A DNA stretch of 12,885 nt from DASVDE01 sp035558955 (GTDB taxonomy: Bacteria > Actinomycetota > Thermoleophilia > Solirubrobacterales > 70-9), in the NCBI GenBank assembly GCA_035558955.1, contig DATMBX010000119.1, forward strand, positions 1 to 12,885, given 5' to 3'. The notes under the pieces are model-generated. The model searched no databases and had not been told where the DNA came from. It saw nothing but the letters and a program-made list of their open reading frames with translations. A program made the position numbers and the translations under genes. This document shows, piece by piece, positions 1 through 6,208 of this stretch (positions are counted from its first letter, which is position 1; every line of letters starts with the position of its first letter).

Positions 1-242
1 TCCGTCACCTCATGGCGCGAGGGAGCGATGAGGTCATGGGCTTTCACGCGGGCGGGCTCGTCGTCGCCTTCCGACGCCTCTCCCGCGGGTGGCGCGGGGC
101 TGGCGACCGGGCGCTCGGCAGGCGGACCGAGCCGCTGCGGCACGGCCTGCTCCATCTCCTGCAGCTCCTCGACGATCGGATGCGCCTCCTCGACGACGTC
201 GGAGGCGGGCGCGGACTTGGACTTACGGCTGAGGAATCCCAT
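1..242 (-). CDS. Partial N-terminus of a probable VirB4-like ATPase (runs off left edge)
   Basis: An open frame starts at ATG 242 and continues without a stop to the window edge, giving 80 complete codons. The protein begins MGFLSRKSKSAPASDVVEEA. It then has an acidic stretch (EELQEMEQ) and a Pro/Ala-rich linker of about 40 residues. Just before the edge comes RVKAHDLIAPSRHEV. The sequence DLIAPS followed by a short E-V element resembles the segment that opens the conserved N-terminal domain of VirB4/TraC-like conjugation ATPases in actinobacteria, but the ATPase domain itself is out of view. The gene is divergent from the ArsA pair, with about 70 bases between the starts. No strong Shine-Dalgarno sits at the usual distance; a GGGGGAGGA run lies about 25 bases upstream. 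That this is a real gene is fairly likely from frame and composition. The VirB4 assignment is an inference from one short motif. Confidence 0.5.
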   Translation of the reverse strand, partial: MGFLSRKSKSAPASDVVEEAHPIVEELQEMEQAVPQRLGPPAERPVASPAPPAGEASEGDDEPARVKAHDLIAPSRHEVT

Positions 243-313
243 TGCGCGGGTATTCGCATGGTCACCCGCTTTTCCTCCCCCCTGCCGAAATTGCTAGGAA
301 TCACCCGATCCCC

Positions 314-1234
314 TTGCCCGACCCCCTAGACAAGCGGTTGCTTTTCGTGACCGGCAAGGGGGGTGTGGGCAAGACGACGGTGGCGGTTGCGCTCGGGCTG
401 CGGGCCGCCGCCGCCGGCAAGCGCACGATCGTCTGCGAGGTCTCCTCGCAGGAGAACGCCTCGCGGATCTTCGACCACGCCAGCGTCGGCTTCCACGAGG
501 TCGAGATGGAGGAGAACCTGTGGTCGATCTCGATCGACCCCGACGAGTCGATGCGCGAGTACGTGCTGCTGCAGCTGAAGGTGCGCGCGATGCGCGACAT
601 GCTCTTCCGCAGCCGCATCTTCAACTACCTCGCCGCCGCCACTCCGGGGCTGAAGGAGCTGGTGACGATCGGCAAGATCTGGGAGCTGGCCCAGTTCGAC
701 CGCAAGGTCAAAAGCGGGCGCAAGTACGACCTGGTGATCGTCGACGCTCCCGCCACCGGCCACGGCATCGGCTTCCTGCAGACGCCGAGAACCTTCGCCG
801 CGATCGCCCGCGTCGGCCCGATCCACTCCCAGGCCCAGCGGCTGGACCGCTTCATCAAAGACCACGAGCACACCGGCACGGCGATCGTCTCCCTGCCCGA
901 GGAGATGCCGGTCAACGAGTCCGCCGCGCTCGAGCATGACCTGCGCCAGGAGGTCGGCGTAGCGGTCGACCGCGTCTACATGAACGGGCTCTACCCGGAG
1001 CGCTTCACCAGAGCCGAAGCCGAGCGCCTCGCCGAGGTCGCCGGGCGCGAGGACGGGTCCGTGCGCGCCGCCACCCGCGCCGCCCTCTCCGAGCACAGCC
1101 GCGCCCGCTCCCAGCGCGCCCAACTCTCGCGCCTGCGCCGCCGCGTGCAGGCGCCGGTGAAGTCCCTTCCCTTCCTCTTCGAGCCGGAGTTGGGCGTCGA
1201 GGCGGCACGACGGCTCTCCAAGAGACTGGGCTGA
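314..1234 (+). CDS. ArsA/Get3-family ATPase, first of a pair
   Basis: This is a cytoplasmic P-loop ATPase of the SIMIBI class. The deviant Walker A GKGGVGKTT lies at residues 14-22, including the signature lysine (K15) that reaches across the dimer to the partner's nucleotide. A Walker B-like strand ending in VDAPATGHG lies around residues 143-151. At 306 residues it is a single-ATPase-domain protein, unlike the duplicated E. coli ArsA. No CxxC zinc motif of Get3 is seen. Its stop overlaps the ATG of the next gene by one base, so the two are co-translated. Adjacent ArsA-like pairs are usual in actinobacteria; the Mycobacterium pair Rv3679/Rv3680 has been studied as a Get3-like complex. No arsenic genes are nearby, so arsenite export is unlikely. 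The start is uncertain: TTG 314 lies close to the first beta strand, with AGGAA 13 bases upstream. TTG 242 has a better-spaced GAGGAA but would overlap the divergent gene's start. Confidence 0.88.
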   Translation: MPDPLDKRLLFVTGKGGVGKTTVAVALGLRAAAAGKRTIVCEVSSQENASRIFDHASVGFHEVEMEENLWSISIDPDESMREYVLLQLKVRAMRDMLFRSRIFNYLAAATPGLKELVTIGKIWELAQFDRKVKSGRKYDLVIVDAPATGHGIGFLQTPRTFAAIARVGPIHSQAQRLDRFIKDHEHTGTAIVSLPEEMPVNESAALEHDLRQEVGVAVDRVYMNGLYPERFTRAEAERLAEVAGREDGSVRAATRAALSEHSRARSQRAQLSRLRRRVQAPVKSLPFLFEPELGVEAARRLSKRLG

Positions 1235-2385
1235 TGGCGGCGGTCGGCGACATCCTCGAGGGCAAGGGAATCTGCATCTGCGCCGGCTCGGGCGGGGTCG
1301 GCAAGACGACCACCGCGGCGGCGATCGCGACCGGGATGGCGGCGCGCGGGCTGAAGGTCTGCGTGCTGACGATCGATCCGGCGAAGCGCCTCGCCGACTC
1401 GCTCGGCCTGAAGGAACTGGGCAACGAAGCGAAGCGGGTCGACCCGAAGCTGTTCGAGGCGCAGAGGATCGAGATGGAGGGTGAGCTGTGGGCGATGATG
1501 CTCGACGCCAAGGCCACCTTCGACGAGCTGGTCGCCCGCCAGGCCCCCGACGAGGAGAGCCGCGACCGGGTCCTCAGCAACCGCATCTATCAGCAGATCT
1601 CCAGCGCCCTCGCCGGCTCGCAGGAGTACATGGCAATGGAGAAGCTGTTCGAGCTGCACAGCGAAGGGCGCTACGACCTGCTCGTCCTCGACACGCCGCC
1701 GACCCGCAACGCGCTCGATTTCCTCGACGCCCCGCGACGGCTCACCCAGTTCATCGAGGGGCGCTCGCTGCGCGTCTTCATGCGGCCGACGGGGCTGGCG
1801 GCGCGGGTGGCCGGTCGCGGCGCCTCGGTCGCGCTCGCCGTCTTCAAGCGAATCGTCGGCTTCGACCTGATCGCCGACCTGGCCGAGTTCTTCAACGCCT
1901 TCAGCGGCATGGTCGACGGCTTCCAGGCTCGCGCCAAGCGGGTCAACAGCCTGCTCGCCGACCGCCGCACCTGCTTCCTCGTCGTCTGCGGCCCGCAGGG
2001 GGAGCCGATCGACGAGGCGGTCTACTTCCACCGCAAGCTGGTCGAGGCGAGACTGCCCTTCGGCGGCGTCATCGTCAACAAGGTCCACTACCCGGCCGAG
2101 CACCTGCGCGGCGACGGCGCCGACCTCGTCGCGGCGCTGGCCGAGGAACTGGGAGACGAGGGCCTGGCGAAGCGGGCGGCCGAGAACTTCGCCGACTACC
2201 AGGCGCTGGCGGAACGCGACGCGCGCAACATCGAGCACCTGGCGGCCGAACTGCGGACGAAGGCGGTGATCCGCGTCCCCTACCTCGACGAGGACGTCCA
2301 CGACCTGTCAGGCCTGGCCGAGATCAACCGCTACCTCTTCGCGACCGCCAAAGAGCGGGTCGCGATAGCCGCCGGCCGGGCCTAA
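1234..2385 (+). CDS. ArsA/Get3-family ATPase, second of a pair
   Basis: This 383-residue cytoplasmic ATPase is paralogous to the preceding one. The P-loop GSGGVGKTTT lies at residues 18-27, followed by the family strand VLTIDPAKRLADSLGL. The Walker B region YDLLVLDTPPTRNALDFL starts near residue 147, with D153 as the likely metal-associated aspartate. The signature lysine of the Walker A (GKGGVGKT) is replaced by serine (S19), while the catalytic P-loop lysine K24 is kept. The C-terminal half is helical, as expected for the family's client or partner-binding subdomain. ATG 1234 overlaps the previous stop (TGATG), so both subunits should be made in equal amounts. Family knowledge suggests a membrane-protein targeting or chaperone-like role as a heteromer with the first ATPase; the substrate cannot be told from sequence. 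The gene ends just before a large hairpin shared with the convergent gene. Confidence 0.9.
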   Translation: MAAVGDILEGKGICICAGSGGVGKTTTAAAIATGMAARGLKVCVLTIDPAKRLADSLGLKELGNEAKRVDPKLFEAQRIEMEGELWAMMLDAKATFDELVARQAPDEESRDRVLSNRIYQQISSALAGSQEYMAMEKLFELHSEGRYDLLVLDTPPTRNALDFLDAPRRLTQFIEGRSLRVFMRPTGLAARVAGRGASVALAVFKRIVGFDLIADLAEFFNAFSGMVDGFQARAKRVNSLLADRRTCFLVVCGPQGEPIDEAVYFHRKLVEARLPFGGVIVNKVHYPAEHLRGDGADLVAALAEELGDEGLAKRAAENFADYQALAERDARNIEHLAAELRTKAVIRVPYLDEDVHDLSGLAEINRYLFATAKERVAIAAGRA

Positions 2386-2392
2386 CAGCCAT

Positions 2393-2441
2393 GAGGTGAA
2401 ACGTTTTATCCCCCTAATGGGCGGATAAAACGTTTCACCTC
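2393..2441. terminator. Perfect 19-bp inverted repeat between convergent genes, probable two-way terminator
   Basis: The left arm GAGGTGAAACGTTTTATCC (2393-2411) is matched exactly by its reverse complement at 2423-2441. In the 11-base loop, CCC and GGG can pair around TAAT, extending the stem to 22 bp with one bulged C. It starts 7 bases after the stop of the ArsA-type gene on the plus strand and ends 7 bases after the stop of the minus-strand gene, so it serves both 3' ends equally well. Neither side has a U-run, so it is not a classic intrinsic terminator. It is strikingly AT-rich for this genome. Each arm contains a near-palindrome TGAAACGTTTTA, similar to LacI-family operators, but the position downstream of both genes argues for a 3'-end function. 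Confidence 0.65.
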
Positions 2442-2448
2442 TGCAGTT

Positions 2449-4026
2449 CTAGCCGGCGCGACGGTTGTAGTGGTCGTAGTTGAGCTCTCGGACCTCCCAG
2501 TCGGCGTCCTCGGGCACCGGGAAGAGGTGCCGGACGCGCGGGGTGTCGATCCGCTCGCGGTGCCGCATGTCGCTCTCGATCGAGGGGAAGTCGAGCGTGC
2601 TCTCCTCCACCGCGACCTCGTCGAGCCAGGGAGTGACCGTGATCTTGATCTCGCCCTCCTCCGGGATCGGCTCCATGATGCGAGTTTCCTGGTCCTCATG
2701 CTCGTGGTGTCGCGCCACTGTTATCTCCACCTCTCCGGTGTCCGTTTCCGGGATCTCCCACTCTGAAGTCGTCCCCACGATCGCGCCGTCGCCCGCCTCA
2801 AGGCCGGTGGCGATCAGGGTCTCGTCGGCGGCGGTGCTCATGTCCCCGCTCAGCTCGCCCAGCGCCGCCTCGCGCAACATGCGCCGCAGGCTGTCCTCTA
2901 CCCAGTTGGCCAGCTCCAACCCCTGTCTGGCCGGGGCGCCGCTCATCAGGGCGCGCTCCAGCTCCAACGCGTGCTCGACGCGCTCGCGGGCCTCAATCCG
3001 GTCGTGGGAGTCGCAGGCGATCAGCGCCGCGGCGCGCATCGGCAGTGAGGCGCCGACCGGCCCCTGGCCGTCGAGCACCGCGCGCAGCGCCATCAGGTGG
3101 TCGCTCAAGCCCTCCATCGCGGTCTCCCGCGCGCACCCCATCTCGAAGCGGCCGACCGCCCAGGCGAGGGACCCGTCGGGGTCGGGACGGGCCTCCAGCG
3201 CGCTCGCCAGCCTGGCGAGCTCGTTCGCTTCGGGTTCGCTCAGGTGGTACCCGCCGGGGCGGGAAGCGGGGGCGCCGGTGGCGATCCGCCGCCATTGCCC
3301 CTCGCCGGTGGGGGCGAAGGCGTAGGGACCGAGCCCGATGCCGCCCCGCTTGAAGAGCCTCATCACGCTGATCAGCTCGCGAAGTTGGTGCAGCGCCTCC
3401 TCGACCCCGTGCTCCCCTTCGCCCTGCTCGGCGACGGCGAGGAACTGCGGCTCCCAGGCGGCGCGGCCCATGCCCTCGCTGCGCATCGCCTCGATCGGCG
3501 CCTCGATCGCGTCGGCGCGGACCACCTGCACCCCGTGGGGGAGCGCCAAGCGCGCCAGCGGCATCTTCAGCCCGACGAGCGGGGCGATCATCACCTCGGC
3601 GTCGGCGACCTCGCCGGTCTCGGCGTCGAGCACGGCAAGCGCCTTCTCGAGCCGCTCGCGGTTGAGGGAGAACTCGGTGCAGCCGTCCCAGAGAGAGGCG
3701 ACGAAGACGGTGAGCATGCGGGCGGCGCGCTCGCGGGGATCGCCGGGCACCGCCTCGCCCCGCGCCTCCAGGTAGGGCGCCGCCAGAGAGGCGGCCTGGA
3801 CCGCGTCGCGGGCGGGGCCGAAGGCCGGCAGCGCGCGCAACTCGCCCTCGCGCTCGCGCACGTAGCGCGCGGTCAGCGGGACGTAGCTGTGGAAGAGGGA
3901 ATCGGGGCCCTCGCGCTCGCCGACGTCGAAGGGAATCTGGTCCCCGGTCGCGACCAGCGAGCTGAAGTGGGTCGCCGACTCGGCGGCCAGCCTCTTCAGG
4001 GCCTCGGTGAGGAGGAAATCGCGCAC
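2449..4026 (-). CDS. Conserved-looking protein of unknown function, 525 residues, acidic beta-rich C-terminus
   Basis: I do not recognise this protein with confidence. No signal peptide or membrane segment is visible, so it is probably cytoplasmic. Residues 1 to about 415 look mostly alpha-helical, with long amphipathic stretches. Two such segments, around residues 292-317 (RFEMGCARETAMEGLSDHLM) and 334-361 (HDRIEARERVEHALELERAL), weakly recall ApeA/HEPN-like helical proteins; this is a guess only. The last 110 residues are acidic with beta-type alternation and contain a duplicated element, GEVEITVA and GEIKITVT, ending in a polar ELNYDHYNRRAG tail. The start is GTG 4026, supported by GGAAG eight bases upstream and by helical coding character from that point. 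The frame stays open further upstream, but that part overlaps the regulator in another frame and reads as low-complexity Arg/Ala sequence. It lies 80 bases downstream of the HxlR gene and may share its transcript. Confidence 0.75.
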   Translation of the reverse strand: MRDFLLTEALKRLAAESATHFSSLVATGDQIPFDVGEREGPDSLFHSYVPLTARYVREREGELRALPAFGPARDAVQAASLAAPYLEARGEAVPGDPRERAARMLTVFVASLWDGCTEFSLNRERLEKALAVLDAETGEVADAEVMIAPLVGLKMPLARLALPHGVQVVRADAIEAPIEAMRSEGMGRAAWEPQFLAVAEQGEGEHGVEEALHQLRELISVMRLFKRGGIGLGPYAFAPTGEGQWRRIATGAPASRPGGYHLSEPEANELARLASALEARPDPDGSLAWAVGRFEMGCARETAMEGLSDHLMALRAVLDGQGPVGASLPMRAAALIACDSHDRIEARERVEHALELERALMSGAPARQGLELANWVEDSLRRMLREAALGELSGDMSTAADETLIATGLEAGDGAIVGTTSEWEIPETDTGEVEITVARHHEHEDQETRIMEPIPEEGEIKITVTPWLDEVAVEESTLDFPSIESDMRHRERIDTPRVRHLFPVPEDADWEVRELNYDHYNRRAG

Positions 4027-4034
4027 TCCCCACG

Positions 4035-4039
4035 CTTCC
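4035..4039 (-). promoter_or_regulatory. Ribosome binding site that sets the GTG start of the 525-residue gene
   Basis: GGAAG on the minus strand lies eight bases before GTG 4026. The frame is open for more than 400 bases further upstream, so this site is the main reason for choosing 4026 over an earlier start. Confidence 0.45.
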
Positions 4040-4106
4040 GCCCGGCACGAGGCGCTCCTGCGCCTGCACGATCGCTTGCAGATCGGCGCCGATCTGGACG
4101 TTCGAC

Positions 4107-4457
4107 TTAGACCGCGGCGGGGGCGGGCGGCTCGGCCTCGCCGACCGGCAGCCAGCGCTTGCCGTAGTTCCGCATGTCCTCGATCAACGGCACCAGCGCC
4201 TGCCCCTTCTCGGTCAGCGCGTACTCGACCCGCGGCGGCACCTCGGGATAGGTGTGGCGCTCGACGATCCCCTCCTCCTCCAGCGCCCGCAGGCGCAGCG
4301 ACAGCGTGCGCGGGCTGATTCCCTCCAGCGACCGCTCCAGCTCGCAGAAGCGGCTGGATCCATCCGCGAGGTCGCGGATCATGAGAAGGGTCCACTTGCC
4401 GCAAACCACCTCGGCGGTGCGGCAGACGGGACATCGGGAGTTGCTGAGGGCGCTCAT
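4107..4457 (-). CDS. HxlR-family (DUF24) winged helix-turn-helix transcriptional regulator
   Basis: This 116-residue dimeric DNA-binding protein shows the HxlR signature throughout. CPVC at residues 9-12 is followed by CGKWTLLMIRDL (residues 19-30), the recognition helix region GISPRTLSLRLRALEEEGIV, and the wing PRVEYALTEKGQALVPLI. The tail is short and Pro/Ala-rich. HxlR regulators respond to aldehydes, quinones, thiol stress or other small molecules, often through an N-terminal cysteine. This one has C9, C12, C19 and another Cys in RFCELERSL, more than usual. The start is ATG 4457 with AGGA four bases upstream (AGGAAGAG). TTG 4484 is in frame but its GAGG is only three bases away. A perfect palindrome at 4511-4535 upstream suggests autoregulation. 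No oxidoreductase, the usual target, is adjacent; the only gene downstream is the unknown 525-residue protein. Confidence 0.9.
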   Translation of the reverse strand: MSALSNSRCPVCRTAEVVCGKWTLLMIRDLADGSSRFCELERSLEGISPRTLSLRLRALEEEGIVERHTYPEVPPRVEYALTEKGQALVPLIEDMRNYGKRWLPVGEAEPPAPAAV

Positions 4458-4465
4458 CTCTTCCT
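4458..4465 (-). promoter_or_regulatory. Ribosome binding site favouring ATG 4457 of the HxlR gene
   Basis: AGGAAGAG runs directly into ATG 4457 on the minus strand, with the AGGA core four bases from the start. It favours the shorter 116-residue product over the in-frame TTG at 4484. Confidence 0.45.
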
Positions 4466-4500
4466 GGGAGGCGGCTTGTGTCAATCGCCTCGCTTCATCG

Positions 4501-4535
4501 AGTGTAGCGACATAGCTTCATTTACTGAAGCTATG
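4501..4535 (-). promoter_or_regulatory. Candidate operator and -10 of the HxlR gene
   Basis: CATAGCTTCA (4511-4520) and TGAAGCTATG (4526-4535) form a perfect 10-bp inverted repeat around TTTAC. On the minus strand, TACACT (4506-4501) just downstream resembles an actinobacterial -10 box (TANNNT). The palindrome would then cover the -35/spacer region, the classic place for repressor binding. It sits about 50 bases before the regulator's ATG. HxlR regulators commonly bind such AT-rich dyads in their own promoters. The match is by position and symmetry; the TSS is inferred. Confidence 0.5.
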
Positions 4536-4540
4536 GGCAA

Positions 4541-4553
4541 AGCGCAACGCGCT
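4541..4553 (-). terminator. Weak hairpin after the pilus operon
   Basis: AGCGC and GCGCT flank a three-base loop, starting 12 bases after the stop of the last pilus gene on the minus strand. On that strand the stem is followed by only a short T run (TTTGCCC). It may end the pilus transcript before the HxlR promoter, but a 5-bp stem is weak evidence. Confidence 0.3.
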
Positions 4554-4564
4554 CGGGGATTCGA

Positions 4565-5431
4565 CTACCGGGCCGGTTCGATCTTGAGAATCGTGATTCG
4601 GTAGCGGCGGCTGTTCGCGCCGTAGACGAAAGTCTCGGGGAAGCCAGGCTCGACCGCGAGCAGGTCGCAGGTCTCCGACCCGAGCGAGCACTTCGCGTCA
4701 CCGAGGACCGAGACGACGTCGGAGGAGACGAGCAGCAGCGCCTTCTTGCCCCCGCCGGTGGCGCCCATGAACATCACGGCGGCCGTCTTCTCGCCGGGAA
4801 GCTTGGTCATCTCCGGAACGCTCTTGCGGACCTGCTCCTTGCCCTTGTGGACGATTCGGACGTCGATCGTGTAGCCGGAAGCCTCGGCGGTCGTCGTCTT
4901 GCCGCCACCGTCGCCGGACGGGGCGCTGCCTCCATCGCCGCCGTCGCCACCGTCGCTCGGCGGCGACGAGACAGGAGGCTCCGGTGAGGAGGACGGGGAG
5001 GGAGAGTCCCCGGATGTTCCAGTCGTGGTGGTCGTCGTGGTCGAGCTGGAGGTCGACTCTGTCGTGGTCTGCGTCTGCAGTTTGGCGCCCTTCAGCATCG
5101 GGCCGGTGTAGCGCTGCTCGAAGGGGTCGGTGGGACGACGGCCCGAGAGACGCTTGCGGTAGTCGCGCAGGCCCGGGGCGGCGCGGACCACGGTCAGCTC
5201 GCCGGCCTCGATGCTCGACGCCGACGCTCCCAGGGGGACCGGTGGCTCCGCCGCCTCCGGTATCTCCGAATCGCCGCCGAGCAGGAAGGGAACGGCGACG
5301 ATGGCGACGATCACCAGCGCGACCAACGGAAGCAGGCGCCTGTCGTGCAGGTCGTAGAACAGGTCGACGAGGAAGCGGGGCATTCTCAGCTCCGGCATCT
5401 TCAATTCAGGTCCCCTCTTCAGGCCTCTCAT
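4565..5431 (-). CDS. Single-pass membrane protein in the PilP position of the pilus operon
   Basis: The protein has 288 residues. A basic cytoplasmic N-terminus (about 32 residues, with the repeated element MPELRMPRF) leads into one membrane segment at about 33-51 (LLPLVALVIVAIVAVPFLL). An outside stalk follows. Residues about 117-178 are a low-complexity Thr/Ser/Pro/Gly linker with a run of seven threonines and GGDGGDGG-type repeats. The last 100 residues form a folded-looking beta-rich domain with a likely disulfide pair in AKCSLGSETC. The start ATG overlaps the pilO stop (ATGA), and GGAG lies seven bases upstream, so it belongs to the alignment-complex operon. In Gram-negative bacteria this slot holds the lipoprotein PilP, which links PilN/O to the secretin. 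Here there is no lipobox, and no secretin gene is in view. I infer a PilP-like partner of PilO rather than a true PilP orthologue. Confidence 0.75.
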   Translation of the reverse strand: MRGLKRGPELKMPELRMPRFLVDLFYDLHDRRLLPLVALVIVAIVAVPFLLGGDSEIPEAAEPPVPLGASASSIEAGELTVVRAAPGLRDYRKRLSGRRPTDPFEQRYTGPMLKGAKLQTQTTTESTSSSTTTTTTTGTSGDSPSPSSSPEPPVSSPPSDGGDGGDGGSAPSGDGGGKTTTAEASGYTIDVRIVHKGKEQVRKSVPEMTKLPGEKTAAVMFMGATGGGKKALLLVSSDVVSVLGDAKCSLGSETCDLLAVEPGFPETFVYGANSRRYRITILKIEPAR

Positions 5432-6207
5432 GGCGCAGCTCCGGTCGTCGTCGCCACGGGGGTGGCGGTTGGGGTCGCCGGACCGAACGGCGTCGCGCCT
5501 GCGGTGACGCCCTGCGCCGGCGGGGTCAGGTAGGTGGTGACCGTGAAGGTCGCCTGCAGAGCGGGAAATTTGGCGGCCGGGTCGGCGGCAAGGGAGAAGG
5601 CGTCGATCGTGATCAGGCGACCGTCGACGGAAACGTTCTCGTTGGTCGTCTTCACCAGCGAGTCGAGGCCGTCGATGAAGTCGGCGATCTGGAAGAAGCT
5701 GCCGTCGAAGGTGAGGGTGTAGGGCATCACCGCGAGCCCGGCCGGGCCGATCGTCGCCCCGAGCGGCAAGGTCGAGGCGGCTACCTCGGTCGGAGAGGCC
5801 GGCGCCGCGGCGGGAACGGCGCCGCTCGTTGCCGGAGCGGCAGGCGCCGCGGGGGCGGGAGCTGCCCCGGCGGCGGCGCTCAGCTCGAGGTTGCGGAACG
5901 TCACCCCGGCGTTGCCCGCGATCCGGTTGAGCTGCACCAGCAGCGAAGCGGTGTCGTCATCTCCGGGAACGGCCTTGCCCAACACCACCAGCTGCTGGTA
6001 GTCGGTGGGGAAGCTTTCGCGAGCGGCGAGCGCCGCGGCCGCCTCCTGCTCATGCTGGGCCAGCGAAGCCTTCAGGTCGCCGATCTGGGCCCCGAGGTCG
6101 CTGGCTTCCTGCCGCTTCGGCCCCAGCACCGCCATCCAGAAGGCGATGCAGAGGAGGGCGAGGCCCACCATCGCGACGATCATCTTGTTGGTCGCGCTCA
6201 GCTTCAT
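5428..6207 (-). CDS. pilO: Type IV pilus alignment protein PilO
   Basis: This 259-residue inner-membrane protein has a short cytoplasmic N-terminus and a membrane segment at about 9-28 (MIVAMVGLALLCIAFWMAVL). Next comes a coiled coil at about 31-65 (KRQEASDLGAQIGDLKASLA), then the PilO signature region TDYQQLVVLGKAVPGDDD leading to LLVQLNRIAGNAGVTF. An Ala/Pro-rich insert (about 112-146) splits the ferredoxin-like fold, which resumes with MPYTLTFDGSFFQIADFIDG. The C-terminal tail is Thr/Pro/Ala-rich. In known systems PilO pairs with PilN through the coiled coil and core domains and links cytoplasmic PilM to the pilus machine. ATG 6207 comes one base after the pilN stop, and its own stop overlaps the next start. 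The alanine/proline insert is longer than in proteobacterial PilO. Confidence 0.92.
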   Translation of the reverse strand: MKLSATNKMIVAMVGLALLCIAFWMAVLGPKRQEASDLGAQIGDLKASLAQHEQEAAAALAARESFPTDYQQLVVLGKAVPGDDDTASLLVQLNRIAGNAGVTFRNLELSAAAGAAPAPAAPAAPATSGAVPAAAPASPTEVAASTLPLGATIGPAGLAVMPYTLTFDGSFFQIADFIDGLDSLVKTTNENVSVDGRLITIDAFSLAADPAAKFPALQATFTVTTYLTPPAQGVTAGATPFGPATPTATPVATTTGAAP

Positions 6208-6208
6208 C

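Noticed and set aside
242..313. TTG 242 as start of the first ATPase
   Set aside because: It has a well-spaced GAGGAA, but would overlap the divergent gene's start, and the added residues do not look like family sequence. It is not fully excluded.
991..2301. A 436-codon open frame on the minus strand across the second ATPase gene
   Set aside because: It is a mirror of a well-supported ATPase gene and reads as low-complexity Asp/Arg/Val sequence.
2393..2441. A pair of LacI-type operators as the main explanation of the hairpin
   Set aside because: No promoter or start is next to it, both flanking genes end there, and there is no LacI-family gene in the window. Kept only as a secondary idea.
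4027..4434. An upstream extension of the 525-residue protein, to 661 residues
   Set aside because: The extra part overlaps the HxlR gene in another frame and has shadow-like Arg/Ala/Gly composition; GTG 4026 with GGAAG is a better start.
4479..4484. TTGACA on the minus strand as a -35 box
   Set aside because: No -10 element lies 16-19 bases downstream; that position is the ribosome site and start of the HxlR gene.
4985..5085. The Thr/Ser/Gly codon repeats in the PilP-position gene as a phase-variable microsatellite
   Set aside because: Codons for the repeated residues vary (mixed ACC/ACG, GGC/GGT), so there is no long perfect DNA repeat prone to slippage.
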